NCBI GenBank assembly: GCA_963837285.1
Contig: CAWIMS010000005.1
Coordinates: 1-64,000 of the forward strand
DNA length: 64,000 bases
Direction: 5' to 3'
Source of the DNA: Planosporangium sp963837285
GTDB taxonomy: Bacteria; Actinomycetota; Actinomycetes; Mycobacteriales; Micromonosporaceae
Shown here one piece after another: positions 15,783-25,615 of the stretch; positions within the stretch are counted from its first letter, which is position 1; every line of letters starts with the position of its first letter. Under the pieces are notes generated by a model. That model was not told the DNA's origin and did no database searches. It saw nothing but the letters and a program-made list of their open reading frames with translations. The translations under genes and the position numbers were made by a program.

Positions 15783-17251
15783 ACGTCTCTCCGGCGCAAC
15801 AGGATCGTAGCTAGGGCCAGGGTGAACGCGGTGTACCCGCACAGCACGGCCAGGCCGGCCCAGGGTTGCAGCGGGTAGTAGCCGTTGGCTGGCGTGTAGA
15901 CGCTGTCGACCTGCGGGTAGCGGGTGAGTGTCTGCTGCACGGCAAGAGCGGCGGTGGGGGTGACCCGGGTCAGCCACTGCGCCATAGCCGGCGGCATGAA
16001 CGGAATCAGCGCCAGCAGGTACGGCAGCACGGTGGCGGCCACGACGGTGGTGACCGCGGTCGCGCCGCGACGCAGGATGGTGCCGACGCCGAGCGCGAAC
16101 ACGGCGGTGAGGGCGAGCACGGCGGCGGTACCGACCTCGGCGCGCAGCAGGACACCCGGCGTGGTCGGGAACAGATAGACGCCCAGGCCGCGCACCAGCC
16201 GCAGCCACAGCGGCAGCGTCAGGACCGCGCCGACCAGGCTGGTGGTGAACGTGACCCCGGCGACCACTACGGCCTTGGCCGCGAGCACCCGGCCCCGGCC
16301 CGTGGCGGCGCTCAGCGTGCTGCGGATCAGCCCATACCGGTACTCCGTGGTGACCATCAGCGTGGCCACGACGACGATCACGATCAGTGCCGGGAACGCC
16401 CCGATGAGCAGGTCGCTGGCGGCCGCGCCGACAGGGATGTCGCCGCGGGTGGCCGGGGCGAGGTCGCCGGTGCCGGTCACGGTGAACCCGTTCCCGGACG
16501 GGGTGAACCCGCCGCTCGGCTGGCCGCCGGGGCCGGTGGTGTGTGCTCCGACCTGGTCACCGGTCCAGGTACTGGCGGGCCAATCACCCGCCAGTCGCGG
16601 GTCGCTGAACGTGGCGGTGGCCACGTCGGTGGCCGTGCTGATGCCGTGTACCCGGTCCGGGCAGGCCACGAACAGGCCGGCCTGGACGATGGTGGCAAGC
16701 CCAGGGAGCCGAACGGCGTCGATCTGGCTCCACTGCGTACCGTCCGTGGAGTCTTCACCGGTGATCGTGTCGCCAGAGCGGGTCAGCCGCAGCCAGCGCA
16801 CCACGGCGGCGGTGGACACGGCGCCGGGCAGGCCGGCACGGTCGTGGAGGTAGTCGTGCTGCATCCGGACGCCGTGCCCGCCGGTGACCATGATCGCCGC
16901 GTAGCGTGCACCGGGCGCCGGGCCCGCGGTGATGATCAGCCCAGCTTTCGCCCACGGCCCCGCCGCGCCGGCCTCATCCCCGCGCAGGGACGTCAGCGCC
17001 GTGACCGCGACGGTGATCCGGCCGTTGCCGGACAGCGGGCGGTGCACAAAGAAATACGCGTCGCTGACCGGCTCGCGATCCGGCCCGATCGGGACCGGCG
17101 ACGCCTGCTTCGGTCCGCCACCGCCCAACCCGACGACGGGGAACAACACGATCATTAGGGCCGCGACGGCGCTGCCGCGCATCCAGCCCGGTACCGAACG
17201 GAACTTGGTCCACTCCGCGCGGAGCAGGCGCAGCCTCGGCGGCCGGGTCAC
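15779..17251 (-). CDS. ABC-2 permease with large extracellular DUF1349-like insertion
   Basis: The protein (490 residues from the GTG) starts with LRLLRAEWTKFRSVPGWMRG and one membrane helix. About 220 residues without membrane character follow, and then five helices with the ABC-2 signature TEYRYGLIRSTLSAATGRGR. The insertion contains AGLIITAGPAPGARYAAIMV, VVRWLRLTRSGDTITGEDST, DGTQWSQIDAVRL and VQAGLFVACPD, a jelly-roll/concanavalin-like pattern similar to DUF1349 domains. Its place between helix one and the rest puts it outside the cell, where it could bind a substrate or glycan. GTG overlaps the ATPase stop (GTGA). Some related actinobacterial permeases carry such inserts; the role is unknown. 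Confidence 0.75.
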   Translation of the reverse strand: MTRPPRLRLLRAEWTKFRSVPGWMRGSAVAALMIVLFPVVGLGGGGPKQASPVPIGPDREPVSDAYFFVHRPLSGNGRITVAVTALTSLRGDEAGAAGPWAKAGLIITAGPAPGARYAAIMVTGGHGVRMQHDYLHDRAGLPGAVSTAAVVRWLRLTRSGDTITGEDSTDGTQWSQIDAVRLPGLATIVQAGLFVACPDRVHGISTATDVATATFSDPRLAGDWPASTWTGDQVGAHTTGPGGQPSGGFTPSGNGFTVTGTGDLAPATRGDIPVGAAASDLLIGAFPALIVIVVVATLMVTTEYRYGLIRSTLSAATGRGRVLAAKAVVVAGVTFTTSLVGAVLTLPLWLRLVRGLGVYLFPTTPGVLLRAEVGTAAVLALTAVFALGVGTILRRGATAVTTVVAATVLPYLLALIPFMPPAMAQWLTRVTPTAALAVQQTLTRYPQVDSVYTPANGYYPLQPWAGLAVLCGYTAFTLALATILLRRRDV

Positions 17252-18180
17252 GACGCCGGTCCGGTCGCGGCGGCGCGGTACTCGACGGCCTCGCGGGTCA
17301 GGTCGAAGTACACCTCTTCCAGGCTGGTGCGGTGCGGCGCCAGTTCGGAGAACGGCACCCCACCGGTCGTCAGTACCGTCACGACCTGCTCGGCGGTAAG
17401 GCCCCGAAGGGTAAGCACGCCCGCGCCTGTATCGGTCACCTGTGCGCCCGCGGCGGTCAGTGCCGTGGTGGCCTGCTGCGGCGTGCTGGTACTCACCCGA
17501 ACCTGGTCTTGGGAGGCGGCCGCGATCAGGTCGGCGACGCTGCTGTCGGCGATCACCCTGCCGCGGCCGGCGACCACCACGTGGTCGGCCATGCCTTGCA
17601 GTTCGCTCATCAGATGGCTGGACACCAGTACGGCCCGCCCCTGCCCGGCCAGAGCACGCAGGAAGCCGCGCAGCCATACGATGCCCTCGGGGTCCATGCC
17701 GTTGAACGGCTCGTCCAGCATGATCGCCGGCGGATCGCCCAGCAACGCGGCCGCGATACCGAGCCGCTGCCGCATGCCCAACGAGTACCCACCTGCCGGC
17801 CGGTGGCTTGCCGAGGCCAGTCCCACCTGCTCGATCACCTCGTCGACCCGGCGGCCTGCTAGGCCCTGGGAGTGCGCCAGCCACAGCAGGTGGTTGCGTC
17901 CCGTCCGGGCCGGATGCAAGGCAGCGGCGTCCAACAACGCGCCCACGTGCCGCAGTGGGCAGCGCAGCGACCGGTACGGCCGCCCCCCGACCAGGGTCCG
18001 CCCCGCGTCGGCGGTGTGCAGACCCAGGACGATCCGCATAGTGGTGGACTTGCCCGCGCCGTTGGGCCCGACGAAACCGGTCACCCGCCCCGGTACCGCC
18101 GTAAACGTCATCCCGTCCAGCGCCGTGGTCGACCCGTACCGCTTCCGCAGCCCAACGACCTCAATCGTGGCATCACTCAT
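17248..18180 (-). CDS. ABC transporter ATP-binding protein
   Basis: This 310-residue ATPase has Walker A GFVGPNGAGKSTTMR, signature YSLGMRQRLGIA, Walker B AIMLDEPFNGMDPEG and the switch His in VLVSSHLMSEL. The layout and C-terminal extension (LTLRGLTAEQVVTVLTTGG) are those of drug and antibiotic exporters such as the DrrA group. It is the first gene of a three-gene operon with two ABC-2 permeases. The promoter region is shared with a divergent OmpR-type response regulator, which suggests the exporter is that system's target. Confidence 0.9.
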   Translation of the reverse strand: MSDATIEVVGLRKRYGSTTALDGMTFTAVPGRVTGFVGPNGAGKSTTMRIVLGLHTADAGRTLVGGRPYRSLRCPLRHVGALLDAAALHPARTGRNHLLWLAHSQGLAGRRVDEVIEQVGLASASHRPAGGYSLGMRQRLGIAAALLGDPPAIMLDEPFNGMDPEGIVWLRGFLRALAGQGRAVLVSSHLMSELQGMADHVVVAGRGRVIADSSVADLIAAASQDQVRVSTSTPQQATTALTAAGAQVTDTGAGVLTLRGLTAEQVVTVLTTGGVPFSELAPHRTSLEEVYFDLTREAVEYRAAATGPAS

Positions 18181-18204
18181 GGCACCCTGTTGTACGCCGA
18201 CGAC

Positions 18205-18245
18205 GGTGACAACTCGGTACCTTCGGCTGTCACCGGGCTGTCACC
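18205..18245. promoter_or_regulatory. OmpR-type operator candidate between exporter and regulator genes
   Basis: GGCTGTCACC is repeated directly at 18225-18234 and 18236-18245, an 11-bp period typical of OmpR-family response-regulator sites. An inverted GGTGACA at 18205-18211 lies upstream. The site is in the 127-base divergent region between the ABC ATPase gene and the response regulator gene. Confidence 0.5.
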
Positions 18246-18307
18246 TGCCGGCTGGCATGGTGGACGCCGAGGCGCGCGCGGCGCCCGTACCGAAAAGGAT
18301 TGTGGTC

Positions 18308-18970
18308 ATGAGGGTTCTGGTGGTGGAAGATCACCGGACGCTGAACGCACTGATCACGACCGGCCTGCGCCGCGAAGCGATGGCCGTCGACACCGCCCAC
18401 GACGGACACGCCGCGCTGCAGCAGGTGGCCGCCACCCGCTATGACGTCGTCGTCCTGGACCGCGACCTGCCCGGGGTCCACGGCGACGAGGTGTGCCGCC
18501 GGATCGTGGACAGCGGGTCGGACACCCGCGTGTTGATGCTCACCGCGGCCGGCACCGTCCGCGACCGGGTCGAGGGCCTCGGCCTCGGCGCCGACGACTA
18601 CCTGCCCAAGCCGTTCGACTTCGCCGAACTGGTCGCACGCATCCGGGCGCTGGGCCGCCGGAGCACACCGGCGCTGCCCCCGGTGCTGGACAACGGCGAC
18701 CTGACCCTGGACCCCAACCGCCGGGTCGCGGTGCGCGCCGGGCGGCGCCTGGACCTTAGCCCCAAGGAGTTCGCGGTGCTGGAGTACCTGCTCGCCGCCG
18801 CCGGCCGGGTCGTCTCCACTGAAGAACTCCTCGAACGGGTCTGGGACGAGGCCACCGACCCGTTCACCACCACCGTGAAGACCACCATCGGGCGGCTGCG
18901 CGCCAAACTCGGCCAGCCGCCGGCCATCCACACCATCCGCGAAGGCGGCTACCGGATCGGTGAGCCGTGA
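18308..18970 (+). CDS. OmpR/PhoB-family response regulator
   Basis: The receiver domain runs over residues 1-115, with the acidic pair in VVEDH, phospho-acceptor Asp51 in VVVLDRDLPG, Thr in LMLTAAG and Lys in YLPKPFD. A winged-helix DNA-binding domain follows (LDLSPKEFAVLEYLLAAAGR, VKTTIGRLRAKLG, IHTIREGGYRIG). The GTG start of the cognate kinase overlaps its stop codon. Together they form a classic two-component pair divergent from an ABC exporter. The likely job is to sense envelope stress or a peptide and switch on the exporter; this is inferred from context. Confidence 0.9.
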   Translation: MRVLVVEDHRTLNALITTGLRREAMAVDTAHDGHAALQQVAATRYDVVVLDRDLPGVHGDEVCRRIVDSGSDTRVLMLTAAGTVRDRVEGLGLGADDYLPKPFDFAELVARIRALGRRSTPALPPVLDNGDLTLDPNRRVAVRAGRRLDLSPKEFAVLEYLLAAAGRVVSTEELLERVWDEATDPFTTTVKTTIGRLRAKLGQPPAIHTIREGGYRIGEP

Positions 18971-20061
18971 CCCGCCCACCGCCACCACGCCCCCGGCTGC
19001 GTTCCCGGCTCGCGCTCCTGCATGGCGGGCTCGCCTTCACCGGCGGTGTGCTGCTGCTGGCCTGCGCCGACGTTCCGCTGTTCGCCGGCAGCCACACCGT
19101 CCACAAACCTGCCACCGGACAATCCACCGGCACGCAAGCCACCAGCAACCTTCCCGAGGTGCTGCGGTACTCCGCCGTCGCACTGGTCGTCCTCGCCGTC
19201 GCCTCCATCGCGTTCGGCTGGCTGATCGCCGGCCGGGCACTGCGACCCATCCAGGTGATCACCTCCGCCGCCCGCACCATCTCCGCGGACAACCTGAACA
19301 ACCGCCTCCGCGTCCCGGCCGCCTACCGCGAGTTCACCGAACTCGCCGCCACCCTCGACGGCCTGCTGCACCGGCTGCACGAATCGTTCACCGCGCAGCG
19401 TCAGTTCGTCGCCAACGCGTCCCACGAACTGCGCACACCGCTGACCGTGCAACAGACCCTGCTCCAGGTCACCCTTGCCGACCCCGACGCCACAGCCGAC
19501 ACGCTCCGGTCGGCCTGCCACGAACTCCTGGCCTTCGGCCAACAACAGCAACACCTGATCGACGCGCTGCTCACACTGGCCAGCGGCTACCAACCCATCG
19601 AGCACTGGCAACAGTTCGACCTGGCCGACCTCACCCGAAGAGTCGTCCTGGACCAGGACAGCCAAGCCCGGACCCGTGGCATCCGCATCCACACAGCGCT
19701 CGCCCCCAGCATCGTCACCGGCGACCCGCGCCTGGCCGCAAGCCTCGTCACGAACCTGGTCGACAACGCCCTACAACACAACCGCTCCAGCGGAACCGTT
19801 GAGATCGCCACGTCACCCCCCGGCCGCCTCACCGTCATCAACACCGGCACCCCGATCCCCCCAACCGAGATCAACCGCATGTTCCAACCCTTCCAACGCC
19901 TCGCTGCCGACCGCACCGACCAAACCAACGGACACGGTCTCGGACTGGCCATCGTCGCCGCCATCGCCCACGCACACCACGCCTCACTCACCGCCCGCCC
20001 ACAACCCGGTGGCGGTCTCCACATCAGCATCGATTTCCCTCCCACCCAACCACTGCAGTAA
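18967..20061 (+). CDS. Sensor histidine kinase (OmpR-pair type)
   Basis: This 364-residue kinase has two membrane helices (about residues 14-38 and 66-90) flanking a short extracytoplasmic loop. HAMP (RALRPIQVITSAARTISADN) follows, then the phospho-acceptor His153 in NASHELRTPLTVQQ and an ATPase domain with NLVDNALQHN and GHGLGLAIVAAI. The sensor loop is only about 25 residues, so it probably senses within or at the membrane, as in bacitracin-type systems. It is translationally coupled to the response regulator by a GTGA overlap. Confidence 0.9.
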   Translation: MTRPPPPRPRLRSRLALLHGGLAFTGGVLLLACADVPLFAGSHTVHKPATGQSTGTQATSNLPEVLRYSAVALVVLAVASIAFGWLIAGRALRPIQVITSAARTISADNLNNRLRVPAAYREFTELAATLDGLLHRLHESFTAQRQFVANASHELRTPLTVQQTLLQVTLADPDATADTLRSACHELLAFGQQQQHLIDALLTLASGYQPIEHWQQFDLADLTRRVVLDQDSQARTRGIRIHTALAPSIVTGDPRLAASLVTNLVDNALQHNRSSGTVEIATSPPGRLTVINTGTPIPPTEINRMFQPFQRLAADRTDQTNGHGLGLAIVAAIAHAHHASLTARPQPGGGLHISIDFPPTQPLQ

Positions 20062-20564
20062 CCAAACCCCCACATGCCGGCACATCGGCACATGCCCACA
20101 CCCCCAGCCGAAACCGCATCGTTGAAGTTCGCATCGCAAACGCCACCGACCTTCCCCTATCCACATGCGACAGAAGTTGCTTCCCAACCGACCGTGCACT
20201 ACCTGTCCTGTGGCACGGAACCGTCCTCGGCACCCCAACCGTGACCTGCGGCGACGAATCTTGAAACGGCAATCTTTGGGAGCTGCGTGGGCCGGAACGC
20301 GGGCCAGAGAATGCTGATCTTGCCACTAGATCTTGATCGGTCCAGCGTCTCGACGTCTCGATGAGGTCGGTGCCCTTCGTCGTGATCGCAGCCGTTGGGT
20401 TGCAGACGATGCTGGCCACTCGCGCGCGTCGCGTACGTGAAGTGGCGGTGTCCGATACGCCAATGGGGCCCAGGTCCGCTCGCCCCTGGAGCGTCCTTGT
20501 GCTGGCGCTGGTGCTGATCATCACGGGGGTGGCGTTGATGCTCCGCTTTGCCGCCCATGGCGAT
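20062..20564. other. Gap downstream of the kinase; short membrane-helix frame
   Basis: No complete gene is convincing. A plus-strand frame from 20361 has one strong hydrophobic stretch (WSVLVLALVLIITGVALMLR) but runs into the transposase remnant and ends in it, so it may be the start of a small membrane protein cut by the insertion. The first 300 bases have no recognisable content. Confidence 0.3.
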
Positions 20565-21346
20565 GTGCCGAGGTGCCCGGCGGCAGGTGCAGCACGGTGA
20601 TGGCCAGGCCGGTCTCATCGGCCAGCCGGGCCAGCTCGGCCCTCCATAGCCGCAACCTCGACCCGTTGGACCCGCCGGAGTCGGCGGTGACCAGCAGCCG
20701 GCCCGCCTGCGGGTAGGCGTCCGCGCCGACGTGGCGCCACCAGCGGCGCACCGACTCCGCGGCGAACAACGCCGTGTCGTGGTCAGTGCCCACATTCACC
20801 CAACCAGTATTGGCGGCCAGGTCATAGACCCGTACGGCAGCGCCACCCCGACCGCGTCCGAGGGAAAGTCATGCGCATTGGCCTCGGTACCCGGCCGCCT
20901 TGAGTAACTTGCCCACCGTACCGGCCGCCACCGGCAGCCCCTGCCGGGTCAACTCGTCGGCCAGCTTCGTGGTCGACTTGTTCGTCCACCGCAACGGCGA
21001 CTCCGGGTCCCCGCGGGTGACCGGCTCCACCAACTGCTCCAACGCGGCCACCACACCCGGCGCCGAGCGGGTGATCGGCGGGCGGCCGGCACCCGCCGCC
21101 CGCACCCGCCCATCAGCCACCGGCCCGGCCAGCAGACCCTTGACTCCCTGAGACCGTGTCCCGGCCCACCCCGACCGCGGCAGCGACCTGTTTGATCCCA
21201 CCCCGACCCAGCCGCTGCGCCACCGCCCCGAGCAGCAACCGCCGCTGCCGCTCGTCCAACACGGTCTTCATCTCGGCGTACACTGCGGTCATCTCATCCA
21301 GGAACGGTTGGCGCAGGCTGGCATCCACCCGAAGGCCGTACCACAA
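20565..21346 (-). pseudogene. ISAzo13-family transposase remnant
   Basis: Three pieces in order can be recognised. LDEMTAVYAEMKTVLDERQ and GRGGIKQVAAAVGVGRDTVS are the N-terminus. AAGAGRPPITRSAPGVVAAL, RGDPESPLRWTNKSTTKLAD and ELTRQGLPVAAGTVGKLLKA form the middle. DFPSDAVGVALPYG and NVGTDHDTALFAAESVRRWW, RLLVTADSGGSNGSRLR and ITVLHLPPGTS form the DDE-like catalytic part. The frame changes between pieces, about 90-100 residues are deleted near 20880, and the C-terminus is missing after PPGTS. One of the breaks (near 20836) is a GGG/GGGG run, but the large deletion shows the gene is truly dead. Confidence 0.8.
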
Positions 21347-21616
21347 ATTCGAAGATCATGTACCGGAAAGTGAACTAATTCATGCGAGAGCACTGACCTG
21401 GATGAACGCGAGTACACGCAGGTCACGGAGAGACGATACGAGCAGCTCAAGCCGATCGAACGCGGTTCAGCGCTGTTGGGAGCACCCTGCTGCTCCCAAT
21501 CTGCTCTCCAGACAGCCGTCGTTGATAGCGTCGCCTCCGCATGGGCCAGATCCGTTCCGTGTAGTTGGCCGTTTGAGAGACATATATTCGCTAGCTGATC
21601 CTGCGATGATCCTATT

Positions 21617-23038
21617 GTGTTGTTGACGGTCTCCACCACCCACTCCCCGGCCACCGACCTCGGTTTTCTGCTGGTCAAGCACCCTGATCGGGTGCAGTCG
21701 TTCACCACGACCGGCGGGACGGCGTACGTCTGGTACCCGGAGGCCACCGTGGAGCGGTGCACGGTCGCGCTTCTGCTAGACGTCGATCCGGTGGAGTTGG
21801 CACGACCGTCGAAGGGGCAGAAGTCGCCCGATAACTTCTCGCTCGGCCGCTACGTCAACGACCGGCCGTACGCAGCATCGAGTCTGCTGATTGTGGCTAT
21901 GGGTAAGGTGTTCCGCTCCGCGCTGAAGGGCGCTAGCAGGGATCGGGCGGAGTTGGTCGACATCGCGTTGCCGTTGGAGATCCAGGTATCAGCCCTGCCG
22001 TGCCGGGGCGGCGTCGAAGTAGCCGAGCAGCTCTTCGCGCCGCTGGGCTGGGCGGTGACGGCGACCCCGATTCCGCTCGACCCGGCGTTCCCCGACTGGG
22101 GCAACTCCCGGTACGTACAGCTGAGGTTGACCGGCAGCCTGAAGCTCGCCGACGCGCTCAACCATCTGTATGTGTTGCTGCCCGTTCTCGATGACGCCAA
22201 GCATTACTGGGTTTCCGAAGACGAGGTGGACAAGCTGTTGCGGGCGGGTGCGGGCTGGCTTGCCGGGCATCCCGCGAAGGAACTGATCACGCGGCGTTAT
22301 CTGGCTAACCGCCGGTCCCTGGCGCTGAGCGCGTTGGAGCGCCTACAGGTGGCCTCCGATGAACTTGCGACCGCCGACGAGCCGGACGAGCCGGACGAGA
22401 TCGAGGAGGCCGAGCGGGTCGGGCGCACGAGGCCGCTGGTCAAGCTGCGTAAGGAGGCGGTGCTGGCGGCGCTTGGCGAGTCCGGCGCGAGCCGGGTGCT
22501 CGACCTGGGCTGTGGCTCGGGCGGGCTGTTGCTGGAGTTGATGGCCGACCGGCGCTACACCGAAATAGTCGGAGCGGACGTGTCGAGCGTGAGTCTGCGG
22601 ATCGCCGAACGGCGGTTGAAGCTCGACCGGCTTCCGGAGCGGCAGCGGGCCCGGATCAAGTTGCTCCAGTCGGCGTTGACCTACCACGATGACCGGCTCC
22701 GGGGCTATGACGCCGCGGTCCTGATGGAGGTCATCGAACACCTCGACGAAGCGCGCCTGCCCGCTCTGGAACGGGCCGTGTTCGGGCACGCGAGCCCGGC
22801 GACGGTGATCGTGACAACCCCGAACGTCGAGTACAACGTCCGCTACGAGGGACTGGCCGACACACACCTGCGCCATGACGATCACCGGTTCGAGTGGACC
22901 CGTGCGCAGTTCGCGGCGTGGGCGGCCCGCGTCGCCGAGGCGTACGGCTACGACGTCGACCTGCGGCCGGTCGGCGAGGTCGATCCCGAGGCCGGCTCCC
23001 CCACTCAGCTCGCGTTCTTCCGGAAGGTCGCCCCGTGA
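21617..23038 (+). CDS. hen1: Bacterial Hen1, 3'-terminal RNA ribose 2'-O-methyltransferase
   Basis: This 473-residue protein has the bacterial Hen1 layout. The N-terminal domain ends near residue 250, and the C-terminal SAM-dependent methyltransferase has VLDLGCGSGGLLLEL at about 292-306. EVIEHLDEARL (about 371) and HDDHRFEW (about 419) supply the Glu and His residues that bind the active-site metal in Hen1 enzymes. It methylates the 2'-OH at the 3' end of cleaved RNA before ligation, which makes the repaired RNA resistant to the same ribotoxin. GTG is the start, and its stop overlaps the pnkp start (GTGA). Partner of Pnkp in bacterial RNA repair. Confidence 0.93.
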   Translation: MLLTVSTTHSPATDLGFLLVKHPDRVQSFTTTGGTAYVWYPEATVERCTVALLLDVDPVELARPSKGQKSPDNFSLGRYVNDRPYAASSLLIVAMGKVFRSALKGASRDRAELVDIALPLEIQVSALPCRGGVEVAEQLFAPLGWAVTATPIPLDPAFPDWGNSRYVQLRLTGSLKLADALNHLYVLLPVLDDAKHYWVSEDEVDKLLRAGAGWLAGHPAKELITRRYLANRRSLALSALERLQVASDELATADEPDEPDEIEEAERVGRTRPLVKLRKEAVLAALGESGASRVLDLGCGSGGLLLELMADRRYTEIVGADVSSVSLRIAERRLKLDRLPERQRARIKLLQSALTYHDDRLRGYDAAVLMEVIEHLDEARLPALERAVFGHASPATVIVTTPNVEYNVRYEGLADTHLRHDDHRFEWTRAQFAAWAARVAEAYGYDVDLRPVGEVDPEAGSPTQLAFFRKVAP

Positions 23039-25560
23039 ACCTCGATGTTCCCGAACTGTCCCTCATCGCGCTGGTGGGTATCTCCGGCTCCGGCAAGTCG
23101 ACGTTCGCCCGCCGGTACTTCAAGTCGACCGAGGTGCTGTCCTCGGACATGTTCCGGGCCATGGTTGCCGACGACGAGAACGACCAGTCCGCGTCCAAGG
23201 ACGCGTTTGAGGCGCTGCACCACGTCGCCGGTATCCGGTTGCGCGCCGGCCGGCGGGTGGTGGTGGACGCCACCAACGTCCAGCAGCATGCCCGCACCGA
23301 GCTGGTGAAGCTCGCCCGCGAGCATGATGTCCTGCCGGTCGCCATCGTTCTCGACACTCCGGAGACGGTCTGCTGGGAACGCACGCGGGCCAGGCAGGAC
23401 CGTGACTTCGGCCGGCAGGTGCTGCGCAGCCAGCAGCAGTACCTGCGCCGTTCACTGCGCAACCTGGGTCGCGAGGGGTTCCGGAAGGTCCACATCGTCA
23501 CCGATCCTGACGACGTCACCATCACCTATGAGAAGGCGTGGAACGACAAGCGCGAGATCACCGGACCGTTCGACATCATCGGCGACGTGCACGGCTGCCG
23601 CCCCGAACTGGAGACGCTGCTGGTAGAACTCGGCTGGATCCTGGAACGTGACAAAGCGGGCCGTCCGGTCAACGCCACCCATCCGGAGGGACGGCTGGCG
23701 GTCTTCGTCGGTGACCTCGTCGACCGCGGCCCCGACTCCCCCGGCGTGCTGCGCCTGGTCATGGGCATGACCGCCGCAGGCACAGCTCTGTGCGTGCCGG
23801 GCAACCACGAGCAGAAACTGCTGCGCAAGCTGCGCGGCCGCAAGGTCAGCGTCACGCACGGCCTCGCCGAGACCCTCGCCCAACTGGAAGCGGAGAGCCC
23901 AGAGTTCGTCGAGTCCGCAGCGGAGTGGATCGACGGCCTGGTCAGCCACCTGCGGCTGGACGGGGGCCGGCTGGTGGTGGCACACGCCGGGCTCAAGGAG
24001 GAGTTCCACGGCCGGGCGTCCGGGCGGGTGCGGGCGTTCTGCCTGTACGGGGAGACCACCGGCGAAACCGACGAGTTTGGCCTGCCGGTGCGCTACCCGT
24101 GGGCCAACGACTACCGGGGTTCGGCGATGGTTGTCTACGGGCACGTGCCGACGCCGACGCCGGAGTGGGTCAACAACACGATCTGCCTCGATACCGGCTG
24201 CGTGTTCGGCGGCCGGCTGACGGCGCTGCGATACCCGCAGAAGGCTCTGGTCTCGGTGCCGGCCGAGAAGGTGCACTACGAACCGGTCAAGCCACTGGTC
24301 GCAGCCACCCCGCCGCGTGACGGCGCGACCCTCAACCTGGCCGACGTGACCGGCCGGCGCCATATCCGGACCGACTACGGTGCGGTGACCGTCGACGCCG
24401 AGAACGCCGCAGCCGCGCTGGAGGTGATGAGCCGGTTCGCCGTCGACCCGCGCTACCTGCTGTGGCTGCCGCCGACCATGTCCCCGCCGTCGACCTCCAC
24501 GGTGGAGGGACACCTGGAGTACCCGGCCGAGGCGTTCGCCGACTACCGGGCCGCTGGCGTGGACCGGGTCGTGTGCGAGGAGAAGCACATGGGCTCGCGA
24601 GCTGTTGCACTGGTGTGCCGGGACGCGGCGAGCGCGGCCGGAAGGTTCGGCGTCGACGACGGCTCGTCCGGTAGCGTCTACACCCGCACCGGCCGGCCGT
24701 TCTTCACCGATCCGGCGCTAACCGAGGCGCTGCTCGCCCGCGTTCGCGCCGCAGCCGATTCGCTGTTCGAGCAGCTGCACACCGACTGGCTGCTGCTGGA
24801 CTGTGAGCTGCTGCCCTGGTCGGCAAAGGCCGGCACCCTGATCAAGGGCCAGTACGCGACCGTCGGCGCGGCGGCGCGCGCCGCCCTGCCCACCGTGCTG
24901 AACACGCTCGACGCCGGCATCGGCCGGGGCCTGGATCTGGCAGGACTACGCACCCGGGTGGCCGCACGCGCGGCCAATGCCGCCGCGTTCACCGAGGCGT
25001 ACCGACGCTACTGCTGGCCCGTTGACGGACTGGACGGCCTCCAGCTCGCCCCCTTCATGGTCCTAGCCTCCGAAGGCGCCTCCCACACGGCACGCGACCA
25101 CGGCTGGCACCTCGAGCTCTGCGACCGGCTCGCCGCCGCCGACCCCGAACTGCTACGGACCACCGGCCGACGGACCGTCGACCTGGACGACGAGGCCTCG
25201 ATCAAGCAGGCCACCGACTGGTGGCTGGAGCTGACCGGCGCCGGCGGCGAGGGAATGGTCATCAAGCCCCACGACGGGCTGCTGCACCACGCGAAGGGAA
25301 AGCTGGTTCAGCCGGGCATCAAATGCCGGGGGCGGGAGTACCTGCGCATCATCTACGGCCCCGACTACACCGAACCGCGTCACCTCGAACGCGTCCGTGA
25401 CCGCGGCCTGAACCGCAAGCGCGGCCTCGCCCAGCGCGAGCACGGCCTCGGGCTGGCGGCGCTGGACGCGGTGGCTGCCGGCCAGCCACTTTGGCGGATA
25501 CATGAACTGGTATTCGCCATCCTGGCGCTCGAGTCCGAACCGACCGACCCCCGACTGTGA
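23035..25560 (+). CDS. pnkp: Pnkp, polynucleotide kinase-phosphatase-ligase
   Basis: The 841 residues hold all three Pnkp domains. The N-terminal 5'-kinase has P-loop GISGSGKSTFARRYF (about residue 16) and DATNVQQHAR. The central metallophosphatase has GDVHGC (183), FVGDLVDRGPDS, GNHEQK and a later YGHVPTP. The C-terminal adenylyltransferase has the nucleotidyl-accepting Lys in CEEKHMGSRA (about 517) and LLLDCELLPWSAKAG, EGMVIKPHD and LVQPGIKCRGREYLRI. It heals and, with Hen1, seals RNA ends at broken sites such as tRNA anticodon loops. GTG start coupled to hen1. Confidence 0.95.
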   Translation: MNLDVPELSLIALVGISGSGKSTFARRYFKSTEVLSSDMFRAMVADDENDQSASKDAFEALHHVAGIRLRAGRRVVVDATNVQQHARTELVKLAREHDVLPVAIVLDTPETVCWERTRARQDRDFGRQVLRSQQQYLRRSLRNLGREGFRKVHIVTDPDDVTITYEKAWNDKREITGPFDIIGDVHGCRPELETLLVELGWILERDKAGRPVNATHPEGRLAVFVGDLVDRGPDSPGVLRLVMGMTAAGTALCVPGNHEQKLLRKLRGRKVSVTHGLAETLAQLEAESPEFVESAAEWIDGLVSHLRLDGGRLVVAHAGLKEEFHGRASGRVRAFCLYGETTGETDEFGLPVRYPWANDYRGSAMVVYGHVPTPTPEWVNNTICLDTGCVFGGRLTALRYPQKALVSVPAEKVHYEPVKPLVAATPPRDGATLNLADVTGRRHIRTDYGAVTVDAENAAAALEVMSRFAVDPRYLLWLPPTMSPPSTSTVEGHLEYPAEAFADYRAAGVDRVVCEEKHMGSRAVALVCRDAASAAGRFGVDDGSSGSVYTRTGRPFFTDPALTEALLARVRAAADSLFEQLHTDWLLLDCELLPWSAKAGTLIKGQYATVGAAARAALPTVLNTLDAGIGRGLDLAGLRTRVAARAANAAAFTEAYRRYCWPVDGLDGLQLAPFMVLASEGASHTARDHGWHLELCDRLAAADPELLRTTGRRTVDLDDEASIKQATDWWLELTGAGGEGMVIKPHDGLLHHAKGKLVQPGIKCRGREYLRIIYGPDYTEPRHLERVRDRGLNRKRGLAQREHGLGLAALDAVAAGQPLWRIHELVFAILALESEPTDPRL

Positions 25561-25615
25561 GCGGCGCAACCGAAAACCGGTGACGCGTCGTCGCCCGCCC
25601 TGACATGATCGCGCG

